DNA from: Rhodanobacteraceae bacterium
Lineage (GTDB): Bacteria > Pseudomonadota > Gammaproteobacteria > Xanthomonadales > Rhodanobacteraceae
NCBI GenBank assembly: GCA_030123585.1
Contig: CP126120.1
Coordinates: 3,039,001-3,103,000 of the forward strand
Direction: 5' to 3'
Length of the DNA stretch: 64,000 nt
Shown here: piece after piece, positions 7,645 through 17,664 of the stretch
Layout: each line of letters begins with the position of its first letter
Numbering within the stretch: the stretch's first letter is position 1
The notes under the pieces: model-generated
What the model was told of the DNA's origin: nothing
The model's database searches: none
What the model saw: the letters and a program-made list of their open reading frames with translations, nothing else
Position numbers and translations under genes: made by a program

Positions 7645-9978
7645 ATGCGCCCGAGCAGTCTGCTGATTTTCGCTGTGGTCGCATGGAGCTTCGCGGGTGT
7701 CGCGGCGGCAGTGCCGCCGGTGCCGGTGTTCCCGTGGTCGGTCATTCCGCAGCCGGCCGAACTGCATCCGGCCGCGCGAGGTGCGGTGAGTGTGGCCAAT
7801 GGCGATCGCGTGCGGGTCGCAGCGCCCGGCGATACGCAAGCGTCCGCGGTCGCGCAACGCTTCGCCGTCCTCGTCGCCACAACGCGCGGTCTGCATCTGC
7901 GCGTGGAAACGCAGGGCGACGAGCAAGCTCCGGCCACGATCGTGTTCCGTCTCGATCCGGATGCGCGCAGTGCGGATGATGCGGGATACCGCATCGTGAT
8001 CGGCGATGGCCGCATCGAGGTGACGGCGCGCACTCCGCGTGGAGTGTTCTACGGCGGCGTCACGCTGTGGCAGCTGCTGACACCGGATCCTTCCGAAGCC
8101 GGAATGTCTGCGTCGGTTGGCGACGGCACGATCGTCGACCATCCGCGCTTCGCGTGGCGCGGCCTGATGCTGGATTCGGCGCGGCACTTCCAGAGCGTGG
8201 CCGATATCAAGAAACTGCTCGACTGGATGTCATTGCACAAGTTGAACGTGCTGCATTGGCATCTCAGCGACGACCAGGGCTGGCGTCTCGAGATTCCGAA
8301 GTATCCCGAACTCACGAAGATCGGCGCCTGCCGCAAGGCGATCGGTCCCGACGCGGCGTTGACCGGATCACCCGGCAAACCTTATTGCGGCTTTTACACC
8401 GATGCCGAGGTCCGTGACATCGTGCATTACGCGGCCGAGCGTTACATCGAGGTCGTGCCCGAGATCGATATGCCGGGCCACATGCAGGCGGCAATTGCTG
8501 CGTATCCGTGGCTGGGCGTCAGCGGCAAGCGCCCGCAGGTCTCGACGGATTGGGGCATCAACACCTGGCTGCTGAAACCCGACGCGCTCACGCTGAAATT
8601 CGTCGACGACGTGATGGACCACGTGATGGCGCTGTTCCCGTCGAAATACATCCACATCGGCGGTGACGAGGCGGCCAAGGACCAGTGGGAAGCGTCGCCC
8701 GAAGTTCGCGCGCACATGAAGCAACTCGGTCTGGCCAACATGGATCAGTTGCAGGGCTGGTTCACCACGCAGGTTGCCAATTATTTGTCGGAACACGGGC
8801 GCACTGCAGTAGGTTGGGACGAAATCCTGCACGGCAAGGTGCCGTCGTCCGCGGTGGTGATGTCGTGGCATGAACCGGCCGGCGCCTTGCAGGCGCTGGA
8901 GCAAGGCCACGACGTGGTGATGGCTTCGTCGCCCACGCTGTATCTCGATCATTTCCAATCCGATCTGCACGACGAACCACCGGGCCGGCCCGATGTGGAA
9001 TCGCTGCAGGACGTTTACGACTACAACCCGATCCCGAAAGGCGCGACACCCACGCAGGCGGCCCACGTACTCGGCGTGCAGGCCAACCTGTGGACCGAGT
9101 ACATGCCGACGTTCGCGCGCGTGCAGCACGCAGTGTTCCCGCGGATCGCAGCATTGTCGGAAGTCGCGTGGTCGCCCGCATCCACGCACGACTGGCAAGA
9201 CTTCCTCCATCGCATGCCGGCGGAACTTGCGCGTTATCGCGCACTCGGCATTGGGTACGCCGACAGCGCGTTCGCGCCGGCGTTCGCATTCAGCGCGGGC
9301 GCGAACGGAACCGTTGATGTCGCTCTGTCCAACCAGTCCGGCTTCGGCACGCTCCGTTACACGACGGATGGCAGCACGCCGACCACGGATTCGACGCGAT
9401 ACCACAAGCCGTTGTCATTCCCGGTAGACAAGGTGGCGACCTTGCGTGCGGCAACCTTCGCCGACGATGGTTTCGAACTGGCCGCGCCACGCATGCAAGT
9501 CGTCGACGCGGCTGCACTGCTCACCCGCAACAGCGACCAGCTTGATACGTGCAGCAATCAGCTCGTGCTGCGGCTGGAAGACGATCGTCCGCTCGAAGGG
9601 CAGCGTCCGGTCTACAGGATCGACATCGAGAACACTTGCTGGCTGTGGAAGGACGCGCCGCTGGATGGCGTGAAGCGGATCGTGCTGACGATCGGCAACC
9701 TGCCGTGGAATTTCCAGTTGTGGACCGACAACGCGAAAGTGGTCACGCGGCCGAAAATCACGCCGGATGGCGAATTCCGGATTCACCTGGATTCCTGCGA
9801 CGGCCCGCTGCTCGCGACGTTGCCGCTGGCGAAAGCCGCGCAGACGAAACTGCAAACGACATTGACCGCGACCATCCCGCCGACCAGCGGCCATCACACC
9901 CTGTGCATCTTCGCGACCGGCGATCCGCGCAACGGACTGTGGGCGATCGGGAAAATCGAACTGCAAAAGACGAGGTAG
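7645..9978 (+). CDS. Exported beta-N-acetylhexosaminidase, GH20
   Basis: A 777-residue exported enzyme that would remove terminal N-acetylglucosamine from chitooligosaccharides. Signal peptide MRPSSLLIFAVVAWSFAGVA (cleavage around residue 22). A GH20b-like N-terminal domain covers about 35-150, and the catalytic barrel about 155-530, with HWHLSDDQGWR, the pair Asp341-Glu342 in HIGGDEA (polarising Asp and acid/base Glu of substrate-assisted catalysis) and WDEILHG. The C-terminus holds a chitobiase-like domain (TLRYTTDGSTPTTDSTRY) and an extra beta domain. A good ribosome-binding site, AAGGAG, precedes the ATG. It follows a TonB receptor for the same presumed substrate but has its own transcript after the terminator at 7425. 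Confidence 0.93.
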   Translation: MRPSSLLIFAVVAWSFAGVAAAVPPVPVFPWSVIPQPAELHPAARGAVSVANGDRVRVAAPGDTQASAVAQRFAVLVATTRGLHLRVETQGDEQAPATIVFRLDPDARSADDAGYRIVIGDGRIEVTARTPRGVFYGGVTLWQLLTPDPSEAGMSASVGDGTIVDHPRFAWRGLMLDSARHFQSVADIKKLLDWMSLHKLNVLHWHLSDDQGWRLEIPKYPELTKIGACRKAIGPDAALTGSPGKPYCGFYTDAEVRDIVHYAAERYIEVVPEIDMPGHMQAAIAAYPWLGVSGKRPQVSTDWGINTWLLKPDALTLKFVDDVMDHVMALFPSKYIHIGGDEAAKDQWEASPEVRAHMKQLGLANMDQLQGWFTTQVANYLSEHGRTAVGWDEILHGKVPSSAVVMSWHEPAGALQALEQGHDVVMASSPTLYLDHFQSDLHDEPPGRPDVESLQDVYDYNPIPKGATPTQAAHVLGVQANLWTEYMPTFARVQHAVFPRIAALSEVAWSPASTHDWQDFLHRMPAELARYRALGIGYADSAFAPAFAFSAGANGTVDVALSNQSGFGTLRYTTDGSTPTTDSTRYHKPLSFPVDKVATLRAATFADDGFELAAPRMQVVDAAALLTRNSDQLDTCSNQLVLRLEDDRPLEGQRPVYRIDIENTCWLWKDAPLDGVKRIVLTIGNLPWNFQLWTDNAKVVTRPKITPDGEFRIHLDSCDGPLLATLPLAKAAQTKLQTTLTATIPPTSGHHTLCIFATGDPRNGLWAIGKIELQKTR

Positions 9979-9981
9979 AGC

Positions 9982-10059
9982 GTAGGTTGGGCTGAGCATC
10001 GCGAAGCCCAACACTGTGTTGGGCTTCCTCCGGAGAAGCCCGGAGTCAGCCCAACCTAC
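9982..10059. repeat. Palindromic repeat family A, copy 1
   Basis: Outer arms GTAGGTTGGGCTGA (9982-9995) and TCAGCCCAACCTAC (10046-10059) are perfect inverted repeats. An inner hairpin GAAGCCCAACA/TGTTGGGCTTC sits inside. It lies between convergent genes (GH20 and kbl) and may serve as a two-way terminator. A second copy is at 30452-30557, again between convergent genes. Confidence 0.85.
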
Positions 10060-10067
10060 TCAAGCTT

Positions 10068-11261
10068 TCACAGCAGGCCAACCTCGTGACCAACCTTCGT
10101 GAACGCCGCGATCGCGCGGTCGAGGTGCTCGCGCGTGTGCGCCGCGCACATCTGGGTGCGGATGCGCGCCTTGCCTTCCGCCACCACGGGATAGAAGAAC
10201 CCGATCGCGTAGATGCCTTCGTCGAGGAGGCCCGCGGCCATCGCCTGCGCGAGTTTGGCATCGTGGGTCATCACCGGCACGATCGGATGATTGCCGGGCC
10301 TGATCTCGAAGCCGGCCTTGGTCATTGCGTCGCGGAAATACTGCGTGTTGGCCGCGAGCTTTTCGCGCAGTTCGCCGGCTTCGTCCAGCATCTTCAGCAC
10401 TTCGATGGATGCCGCGACCAGTGCGGGTGGCAGCGAGTTCGAAAACAGGTACGGCCGCGAACGCTGGCGCAGCATGTCGATGATCTCCTTGCGCCCGGTG
10501 GTGAAGCCGCCGACCGCGCCGCCCAGCGCCTTGCCCAAGGTGCCGGTGAAGATGTCGATCTTTTCCATCACGCCGTTGACTTCGGCCGAACCGCGTCCGG
10601 TCTTGCCGAGGAAGCCGGTCGCGTGGCATTCGTCGATGTGCACCAGCGCGTGGTACTTCTTCGCCAGTGCGGTAATCTGGTCCAGCGGCGCGACGACGCC
10701 ATCCATCGAGAACACGCCGTCGGTCGAAATCAGCTTGGTGCGCGCGCCCGCGGCATCCGCGGCCTGCAACTGCTTCTCAAGGTCGGCCATGTCGCCGTTG
10801 GCGTAGCGGAAACGCCTGGCCTTGCACAGGCGCACGCCGTCGATGATCGAGGCGTGGTTCAGCGCATCGGAAATGATCGCGTCGTCCTCGCCCAGCAACG
10901 GTTCGAACAGGCCGCCGTTGGCGTCGAAGCAGGCGACGTAAAGAATGGCGTCGTCGGTGCCGAAGAACCTGGCGATGTCGTGTTCGAGCTGCTTGTGCAG
11001 GTCCTGCGTGCCGCAGATGAAGCGCACCGACGCCATGCCGAAGCCGTGCGTGTCCAGCGCCTGCTTCGCCGCCTCGATCAGGCGCGGATCATCGGCCAAC
11101 CCGAGGTAATTGTTCGCGCAGAAGTTCAGCACCTTGCGGCCATCGGCCAGCGTGATCTCGGCCGACTGCGGCGAGGTGATGATGCGCTCGTCCTTGTACA
11201 GGCCGCTGTCGCGGATGGCTTGCAGCTCGGAGGCGTAGCGGTCTTGCGCGGGGTAGCTCAT
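10068..11261 (-). CDS. kbl: Glycine C-acetyltransferase (2-amino-3-ketobutyrate CoA ligase)
   Basis: A 397-residue PLP enzyme of the alpha-oxoamine synthase family that splits 2-amino-3-ketobutyrate with CoA into glycine and acetyl-CoA, the second step of threonine breakdown. The start at 11261 ([20 protein letters not shown]) gives a length matching E. coli Kbl (398 residues). Lys244 in [14 protein letters not shown] is the PLP lysine, and [17 protein letters not shown] is the typical cofactor-site stretch. The partner tdh lies about 4 kb upstream on the same strand, separated by one DUF748 gene. Confidence 0.96.
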   Translation of the reverse strand: MSYPAQDRYASELQAIRDSGLYKDERIITSPQSAEITLADGRKVLNFCANNYLGLADDPRLIEAAKQALDTHGFGMASVRFICGTQDLHKQLEHDIARFFGTDDAILYVACFDANGGLFEPLLGEDDAIISDALNHASIIDGVRLCKARRFRYANGDMADLEKQLQAADAAGARTKLISTDGVFSMDGVVAPLDQITALAKKYHALVHIDECHATGFLGKTGRGSAEVNGVMEKIDIFTGTLGKALGGAVGGFTTGRKEIIDMLRQRSRPYLFSNSLPPALVAASIEVLKMLDEAGELREKLAANTQYFRDAMTKAGFEIRPGNHPIVPVMTHDAKLAQAMAAGLLDEGIYAIGFFYPVVAEGKARIRTQMCAAHTREHLDRAIAAFTKVGHEVGLL

Positions 11262-11334
11262 GGCGGGTTCCATCGGGTCAAAGGCGCATTTTGATCGCGC
11301 GCGGCGGGTCTGTGAAGCGACGCCTGCACCCACA

Positions 11335-14300
11335 TCAATGCTGGGCGATGCCGAACTGCACGCGCGTCGTCGGGCCCTGATCGTCGATGCCATTGGCGTC
11401 GAGCTTGGGTGCCACCACGGCGATGCGGCTGCCGGGAAGCTTGCCGTCGGCGATGAGCCACGCGCGCACCGCGTCGGCGCGACGTTCGGCAAGGGCCTGC
11501 AGCGCCCTCTGGCCGGTGGGCACGGCGTTCGCCATCAGCTTGCGCATCTCCTCGGGTTTGGGCAGCTTGAGGCCGAGGAAATCGCGCGGCTTGCCCTTGA
11601 AGTCGTCGTGCTTGTACGCGCGCTTCAGGTACTTCTCGTATTCGTCCGGCGTGATCTGCACGGCCGCGAGCGCCGCGGGCGACGTGTCGGTGTGTTTGCC
11701 CTTGGTGTCCTGCAGCCTCGCGCGGCGGATCGCGTCGTCCACCGTCACCTTGCGCAAGCCAGGCACGTCCTTCGCGGGATCGACGCGGCCGGTGATTTCG
11801 AGTTTCAGATCCGGTTTTTTCTGCAGCATCGCCGCGACCAGCTTCAGCCGCCCCTGCGCGTTCGCGTCCAGCACGGCCGAACCCGGCGCGAACGCGATGT
11901 AGTCGAGATCCTCATGCTGGCCGCCGCCGAACGCCGCGCCCAGCAGCCGGAACGGTGCCGTGACCGCCTTGGTGATGAGGCCCACGAACGCGCGCCAGAC
12001 GAGCCCGCCGATGCTGAACTGCGGATTGTCCAGCGAGCCCGAGACCGGCAGGTTGATATCGACGTTGCCCTGCGAATCCTTCAACAGCGCGACCGCCAGT
12101 TTCACCGGCAGGTGCCGGATGCCCGGGCTTTCGACGCGGTCGCCGAAGGTGAGCTGGGTGATGAAGAAGTGGTTGTTGGCGGAGAGCTTGCGCTGGTCCA
12201 GCGTGTAGTGCACGTCCGCCTTCAGCTTGCCGGCGGTGATCGGATAGCCGGTGTACTGCGTCGCATAGGTGCTCATCTGCGTCAGCTCCACGCCATCGGC
12301 CTTGCCGGTGACGTCGAGTTGCGCCTGCGGTTGCAGCGGGTTCATGGTGCCGTCGATCGTGACCGGCGCGTTGTCGTTCAACGCGGCTTCGAGCGTGATC
12401 GCTGCGGGCGGCATCCCGGCCTGCGTGCCGAACGCGCCGATCTTGCCGTTCAAGCGGGTCAGGTTGGCGGTGTAGTTGGGCTTGATGAAGTTGTCGGTGA
12501 AGTTGAGTTGGCCGTAGGCCAGCGTGATGCCGCCGATGCGGATGTCGGCGGCGGGCGGCGTGCCGGTCGCCGCGGCGGCGGTGGCACCCGTCGTTGCGGG
12601 CGTCGCGCCGGTCGTCGCGGCAGGTGCTGCGGTACTGGCGATGGTTGGCGCGGATGTCGCGGACGCACCTGCGTTGGCGCGCGTCACCGAAACCGGCTGT
12701 GCCGCGGGATTCGCGATCACGTCCGAGACGTTCAGGCGTCCATTCGCGTTGATGATCATGCGCGCGTAGAACCCCGCGAACGTGAGGTTGCCGATGTCGA
12801 TGCGCGGCGTGCCCGAACCGTAGGTGGCATCGAGGCGCGTGGCGCGGAGTTCGCGCCAGCGCAGGAAATCATCGCCGGTCAGCTTGTCCTGGATGCTGAC
12901 GTGGTCGAGCGCGGCGTCGCCGCGGTAGGCGATGCGCGGTACGGCGCCGCGTGCGTCGTAGCGGAGCTTGCCGCGGCTGGTGATCTCGGCTCGCGACAGG
13001 GTGACGTTGAGCGGCACGCCGATGTACGGCCCCAGCGCGGCGATCCCGAGCCGACTGGTTTCAACCTGCAGGTCGGCTTCGAGCGGCGACGGCCGCAGCG
13101 TGCCGGCAAGCTTGAACGTGCCGCGTCCGATCGCGCCGGACAGTGTCGCCGGAATGGCTGCGTCGAACTTGTCGCTCAGCTTGTCGAGGCTGCCTTGGAG
13201 CTTGTCGAGCTTGACCGTGACGGGCTTGGCGCCCGCCGCGTGGTCGGTGAACGCGAGCGCCGACTGCTGGAAGCCGACGTGCGCGACGGACCAGTGCCAA
13301 GGTTCCGGTTGAGCCTTGGTCGCGCGGCTGTGCGCCGGTGATGCGAACAACTGGAGCAGGTTGATGCGCTGTGCGGCGTTGCGCACGACATCGAGCTTCA
13401 GCCCGTCGGCCGTGACCGCGTCCAGTTGCGCCGTGTGCGTGGCAAGGTCGAAGGCGTCCAGCGTGGCGTCGAGCTTCTGCCAGGCGATGGGCGCGGCGCC
13501 AACCTTGCCATGCGGTTGCAGCGCGAAGTCGCTGATGCTCGCGTGCGTTTTGCCGAGCTGCACGTTGAATGGCGTGCCCCAGTCGAGCCGCAACTCGCCC
13601 GTGGACGACAGCTTGCCGTCGGCCGTGTGGCCAGCCAGCGGCACCGCGGCGACGCCCTGCAACGGCGCGAGGCCGACCTGTTGCAGCGTCAGCGCGGCGT
13701 CGAGCTTCGATTTGGCCAGGTCGAGCGTACCCTTGGCCGCGATCTCGCCGCCGTCGAGTTGCGCCGCAAGATCAAGCCTGGCCGGCAGCGCAGCGAGCAG
13801 GCTCAGGCCCGCGATGGTGCCGTGCAGCTTGCCGAGCTCAAGCTGTTGCTTGTCCGCATCCGTGTAATGGAACGTGCTGTCCGCGAGCGCCAGCGATGCG
13901 ATGCGCAGGTCGGTCGGCGTGCCGGGCTTTGCCCCCTTGGCCGCGGGCGCGGATGGCGCCAGCAGGCTGTCGAAATTGCTGTGTCCCGCACCCGTCTCCG
14001 TGTACCAGAGTTGCGCGCCGTCGAGCCGCATCACGCCGAAGGCGTACCGCGACAGCAGCGGTTCGACGTCGGTCAACTGGATGCTGCCCTGTTGCAGGGC
14101 GAGGATCGGTTGCCGCTGCGCGCTGTCGAGCGTGAGGCCGTCGAATTGCAGGTTGCCGGACAGCCGCAGTTGCGGCGTCGCGGTGGTCGCGGCGAAGTGC
14201 AGCGTGAGGTCGCCGCTCAGGGAACCCTTGGGGATACTGAAGGGCAACGGCGCCGGCATGTAGCCGAGGTAGCGCGGCAGGTCGAGCTGCTGGAAGTGGA

Positions 14301-15024
14301 ATGCGATATCCGATTCGCGGCTGTTGGCAAACGGCTTGGTGCTGCCGGTCACGCGGATGGGACTGCCATCGACCTGCATCGCCAGCAGCGGTTTCACGAA
14401 GATGTCGGTGTCGCTCGGCAGGTTGGCAATGAACGGAATGCCAACGTCAATATGGTCGATGCGGCGCGTCGAGTGCGTCACCGCGTCGGCGAAGTCGATG
14501 CTGCCATCGCTCACCGTGATGTTGGATACGGCGTAGCGGAACGGCGCGTTCGATTTGGACGGCTGCGCCGCGAGCCGCGCGAGGATGTCGGAGAAGTTGA
14601 ATTGCCCCGGCGCGCTGCGCGCGATGTGCAGCGCGGGCCGTTGCAGGCTCAGCACGTCCAGCACCGGCGCCAGCCGGAACAGCGACACCCACGACGCGTT
14701 GATGACGGCCTGGTCGATCGTGGCCAGCGGCGGCTCGCCCGCGCGGCCGGCGACCTGCACGCGGTCGAGCTGCAGCCGCAGCGTGTACGGGTCGAAGCGC
14801 ACGTGGCCGACGGTCACCTGGCGGCCGAGCGCCGCGCTCGCCTGTTTCTGGATCTGGCTGCGGATGACCGGCGGCGCCGCGAGGAAACCGAGCAGGCCGA
14901 ACACGACCAGCACGATCGCGACGATCAGAGCGGCCTTGCGCGCCGTGTGCGAGTGGTAGGTCCGCACGGCCCTGGCGCGTGCCGCCGCGATCCGGGGTGC
15001 CGCCCAAGCGTGGAGATCGTGCAT
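11335..15024 (-). CDS. DUF748/AsmA-like envelope protein
   Basis: A 1229-residue protein with one N-terminal membrane anchor ([20 protein letters not shown]) followed by a long repetitive beta-rich periplasmic region. DUF748 proteins belong to the AsmA-like group thought to build lipid-transport bridges between the two membranes. A Pro/Ala/Thr-rich linker at about residues 780-830 divides the chain. Near the C-terminus, [17 protein letters not shown] and [14 protein letters not shown] resemble an OmpA-like fold. The start at 15024 ([10 protein letters not shown]) is chosen over the in-frame 15093 ATG as it leaves a short cytoplasmic tail; either is possible. It sits between kbl and tdh on the same strand, which need not mean a metabolic link. 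Confidence 0.82.
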   Translation of the reverse strand: MHDLHAWAAPRIAAARARAVRTYHSHTARKAALIVAIVLVVFGLLGFLAAPPVIRSQIQKQASAALGRQVTVGHVRFDPYTLRLQLDRVQVAGRAGEPPLATIDQAVINASWVSLFRLAPVLDVLSLQRPALHIARSAPGQFNFSDILARLAAQPSKSNAPFRYAVSNITVSDGSIDFADAVTHSTRRIDHIDVGIPFIANLPSDTDIFVKPLLAMQVDGSPIRVTGSTKPFANSRESDIAFHFQQLDLPRYLGYMPAPLPFSIPKGSLSGDLTLHFAATTATPQLRLSGNLQFDGLTLDSAQRQPILALQQGSIQLTDVEPLLSRYAFGVMRLDGAQLWYTETGAGHSNFDSLLAPSAPAAKGAKPGTPTDLRIASLALADSTFHYTDADKQQLELGKLHGTIAGLSLLAALPARLDLAAQLDGGEIAAKGTLDLAKSKLDAALTLQQVGLAPLQGVAAVPLAGHTADGKLSSTGELRLDWGTPFNVQLGKTHASISDFALQPHGKVGAAPIAWQKLDATLDAFDLATHTAQLDAVTADGLKLDVVRNAAQRINLLQLFASPAHSRATKAQPEPWHWSVAHVGFQQSALAFTDHAAGAKPVTVKLDKLQGSLDKLSDKFDAAIPATLSGAIGRGTFKLAGTLRPSPLEADLQVETSRLGIAALGPYIGVPLNVTLSRAEITSRGKLRYDARGAVPRIAYRGDAALDHVSIQDKLTGDDFLRWRELRATRLDATYGSGTPRIDIGNLTFAGFYARMIINANGRLNVSDVIANPAAQPVSVTRANAGASATSAPTIASTAAPAATTGATPATTGATAAAATGTPPAADIRIGGITLAYGQLNFTDNFIKPNYTANLTRLNGKIGAFGTQAGMPPAAITLEAALNDNAPVTIDGTMNPLQPQAQLDVTGKADGVELTQMSTYATQYTGYPITAGKLKADVHYTLDQRKLSANNHFFITQLTFGDRVESPGIRHLPVKLAVALLKDSQGNVDINLPVSGSLDNPQFSIGGLVWRAFVGLITKAVTAPFRLLGAAFGGGQHEDLDYIAFAPGSAVLDANAQGRLKLVAAMLQKKPDLKLEITGRVDPAKDVPGLRKVTVDDAIRRARLQDTKGKHTDTSPAALAAVQITPDEYEKYLKRAYKHDDFKGKPRDFLGLKLPKPEEMRKLMANAVPTGQRALQALAERRADAVRAWLIADGKLPGSRIAVVAPKLDANGIDDQGPTTRVQFGIAQH

Positions 15025-15231
15025 GCCCCAAGGTCCTGTACGCGACGAACCGGTGACCGGCTTCGCTGAATCCGTGCAGCGCCCGGACTGCACGAAGTTT
15101 ACGCAGCGCGCGGCCGGTTGGTAAGACGCGCGCGGGCGGCCATCACGCGCGATTCAGTTCCGTCCTTGGAGCGGCCCGGACGGCGAGCCGTCCGGGCCGT
15201 GCAGTGAAACGCGAACAACGGTCGCTGATCG

Positions 15232-16266
15232 TCAATTCCAGCTGCACACGACCTTGCCGCACTCGCCCGACGCCATCAGGTCGAAGCCCTGCTGGAAGTC
15301 GTCGATCGCGAGCTGGTGGGTCAGCACCTTCTGCAGCGGGAAACCGGTCAGCAGCATCTGGGTCATCTTGTACCAGGTCTCGTACATGCGACGGCCGTAG
15401 ATGCCGTGCAGGGTGAGGCCCTTGAAGATCACCTTGTCCCAGTCGATGCCGGAGCCGTTCGGCAGGATGCCCAGCAGCGCGATCTTGCCGCCGTGATACA
15501 TGCAGTCGAGCATGTCGTTGAAGGCGTGGATGTTGCCCGACATTTCCAGGCCCACGTCGAAACCTTCCATGTGCAGTTCGCCCAACACCTCGCGCAGCGA
15601 TTGCTTCGACACGTTGACGACGCGCGTGGCGCCCATGTCGGCCGCCAGCTTCAGGCGGTAGTCGTTGACGTCGGTGACCACCACGTTGCGTGCACCGACA
15701 TGGCGCGCTATGCCAGTGGCGATGATGCCGATCGGGCCGGCACCGGTGATCAGCACGTCCTCGCCGACCAGGTCGTACTCCAGCGCGCAGTGCGCGGCAT
15801 TGCCGTAGGGATCGAAGAAGGCGGCGAGCGACGACGGAATCTGGTCCGGCACCGGCCACAGGTTCGATTGCGGCATCGCGATGTATTGCGCGAACGCACC
15901 GTTGCGGTTGACGCCGATGCCGACTGTGTTCGGGCACAGGTGCGGCCGCCCGGCGCGGCAGTTGCGGCACATCCCGCAGGTGATGTGGCCTTCGGCCGAG
16001 ACGCGCTGGCCGACGCGATAGCCGCGCACCTCGCTGCCGACCGCGACGATCTTGCCCACGAACTCGTGGCCGATCACGAGGCCGGGCTTGATCGTGCGTT
16101 GCGACCACGCATCCCAGTTGTAGATGTGCAGGTCGGTGCCGCAGATCGCGGTCTTCGCCACCTCGATCAGCACGTCGTTGTGGCCGTATTCCGGCACCGG
16201 CACCTCTTCCATCCAGATGCCCTTGGCGGCGTCGCGCTTGACCAGCGCCCTCATCATGTTCGGCAT
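15232..16266 (-). CDS. tdh: L-threonine 3-dehydrogenase
   Basis: A 344-residue zinc alcohol-dehydrogenase-family enzyme that oxidises threonine to 2-amino-3-ketobutyrate with NAD. Catalytic zinc ligands Cys42 ([12 protein letters not shown]), His67 and Glu68 (GHEFVGKI) are visible, as are the structural-zinc cysteines 97, 100, 103 and 111 ([15 protein letters not shown]) and the NAD-binding GAGPIG. Length and sequence match E. coli Tdh closely. Its product is the substrate of kbl. A TATAAT hexamer at 16299-16304 lies about 30 bp upstream. Confidence 0.96.
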   Translation of the reverse strand: MPNMMRALVKRDAAKGIWMEEVPVPEYGHNDVLIEVAKTAICGTDLHIYNWDAWSQRTIKPGLVIGHEFVGKIVAVGSEVRGYRVGQRVSAEGHITCGMCRNCRAGRPHLCPNTVGIGVNRNGAFAQYIAMPQSNLWPVPDQIPSSLAAFFDPYGNAAHCALEYDLVGEDVLITGAGPIGIIATGIARHVGARNVVVTDVNDYRLKLAADMGATRVVNVSKQSLREVLGELHMEGFDVGLEMSGNIHAFNDMLDCMYHGGKIALLGILPNGSGIDWDKVIFKGLTLHGIYGRRMYETWYKMTQMLLTGFPLQKVLTHQLAIDDFQQGFDLMASGECGKVVCSWN

Positions 16267-16298
16267 GGCGATTGCCTTTCCGGATTGAAATGCCGGCC

Positions 16299-16304
16299 AT
16301 TATA
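16299..16304 (-). promoter_or_regulatory. -10 hexamer TATAAT for tdh
   Basis: On the minus strand the sequence is a perfect TATAAT followed by GG, 32 bp before the tdh start. No good -35 hexamer is seen 16-18 bp further up, so an activator may be needed. Confidence 0.55.
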
Positions 16305-16342
16305 GGCGGGTGCCGCATGGCCGTGCCCTTACAATCCGGCGC

Positions 16343-17314
16343 ATGTCGCCGCATGCCAATGCCATGGACCGCCGCCCGTCCGCAATCTTCCTGATGGGGC
16401 CGACGGCCACCGGCAAGACCGCGCTGGCGTGTGCGCTGGCGGAACGCTTCTTTGTGGAATTGATCAGCGTCGATTCGGCGCTGGTGTATCGCGGCCTCGA
16501 CATCGGCGCGGCCAAGCCCGATGCGGAAACCTTGCGGCGTCATCCGCACGCGCTGATCGACATCCGCGATCCGTCGGAACCGTATTCGGCCGCGCAGTTC
16601 CGCGACGACGCGCTGGCCGCGATGCATGCGATCACCGCGCGCGGCAAGGTGCCGCTGCTGGTCGGCGGCACCGGTTTGTATTTCCGCGCGCTGGAACGCG
16701 GACTGTCGGCGATGCCTTCGGCGGACCCGGCATTGCGCGAACGCCTGCGCGCAGAGGCCGGGCGTGACGGCTGGCCCGCGTTGCACGCGCGGCTTGCCGC
16801 GTGCGATCCCGAAGCCGCGCGTCGCATCCGCCCGAACGACGCGCAACGCATCCAGCGCGCGCTGGAAGCGATCGAATTGTCGGGGCGTCCGCTCAGTGCA
16901 TTGCACGCGCGGTCCGAAAAACCGGCGCGTGTTCCGTACCGGGTGTTGAAACTCGCGCTGATTCCCGCCGATCGCGAACGGTTGCGCAAGCGCATCGCCG
17001 TGCGTTTCGATGCGATGCTGGCCACGGGGTTTCTGGAAGAAGTGAAACGCCTGCGCGCGCGCGGCGATTTGCACGCCGATTTGCCGGCGCTGCGCGCGGT
17101 CGGTTATCGGCAGGCCTGGGAATATCTGGATGGGATGTATTCGGCGGACGAATTCCGCCAGCGCGCGATCGACGCCACCCGCCAGCTCGCCAAGCGCCAG
17201 ACCACCTGGCTGCGCGGCGAACTGGATGCGCGGGTTTTCGATCCAGAGCGCGCCGATTGCGCGAATTCGGCAGCCGCCGCGATTTCGCTGTTTCTGGGCG
17301 CAAAACCCGCATGA
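16343..17314 (+). CDS. miaA: tRNA dimethylallyltransferase
   Basis: A 323-residue enzyme that adds a dimethylallyl group to A37 of tRNAs reading UNN codons. The P-loop GPTATGKT is at residues 19-26, followed by the substrate motif [18 protein letters not shown]. The start is ambiguous: ATG at 16343 or 16364. A TACAAT hexamer at 16330-16335 stands 7 bp before the first ATG, so a leaderless transcript is possible. It begins the conserved miaA-hfq-hflX block; hfq follows after 85 bp. It is divergent from tdh. Confidence 0.95.
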   Translation: MSPHANAMDRRPSAIFLMGPTATGKTALACALAERFFVELISVDSALVYRGLDIGAAKPDAETLRRHPHALIDIRDPSEPYSAAQFRDDALAAMHAITARGKVPLLVGGTGLYFRALERGLSAMPSADPALRERLRAEAGRDGWPALHARLAACDPEAARRIRPNDAQRIQRALEAIELSGRPLSALHARSEKPARVPYRVLKLALIPADRERLRKRIAVRFDAMLATGFLEEVKRLRARGDLHADLPALRAVGYRQAWEYLDGMYSADEFRQRAIDATRQLAKRQTTWLRGELDARVFDPERADCANSAAAAISLFLGAKPA

Positions 17315-17399
17315 AACGGCCAAACGAACGCCATTCTGCGCTACCATTTGCCCCCGCGTCGGAGAACCCGCGGGAAGCCCGGATCGGAAGGCCATAACA

Positions 17400-17660
17400 A
17401 TGTCGAAAAGCCAATCGCTGCAGGATCCGTTTTTGAATGCCTTGCGCCGTGAGCGCGTGCCGGTCGCGATCTATCTTGTCAACGGCATCAAGCTGCAGGG
17501 CGTGATCGAATCGTTCGACCAGTTCGTGGTGCTGCTGCGCAACCAGGTCAGCCAGATGGTGTACAAGCACGCCATCTCGACCGTGGTGCCGAGCCGCGCG
17601 GTCAAGGTCGGCGCGGACGACGCCAGGCAGGACGACGCCGAAACGCCGGCGCAGGATTGA
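17400..17660 (+). CDS. hfq: RNA chaperone Hfq
   Basis: An 86-residue Sm-like protein forming hexamers that pair small RNAs with mRNAs. It reads [20 protein letters not shown], then Sm1 ([20 protein letters not shown]) and Sm2 with the diagnostic YKHAIST. The C-terminal tail is short and acidic ([14 protein letters not shown]), shorter than in E. coli. It lies between miaA and hflX as in most gammaproteobacteria. Confidence 0.97.
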   Translation: MSKSQSLQDPFLNALRRERVPVAIYLVNGIKLQGVIESFDQFVVLLRNQVSQMVYKHAISTVVPSRAVKVGADDARQDDAETPAQD

Positions 17661-17664
17661 TCCC

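Noticed and set aside
4868..7684. 938-codon open frame antisense to the TonB receptor
   Set aside because: GC-rich codon use keeps the opposite frame open; the product is Arg/Val/Gly/His-rich with no domain, while the plus-strand frame has clear receptor motifs.
11260..15069. Long plus-strand frames opposite kbl and the DUF748 gene
   Set aside because: Same shadow pattern; the minus-strand proteins explain the region.
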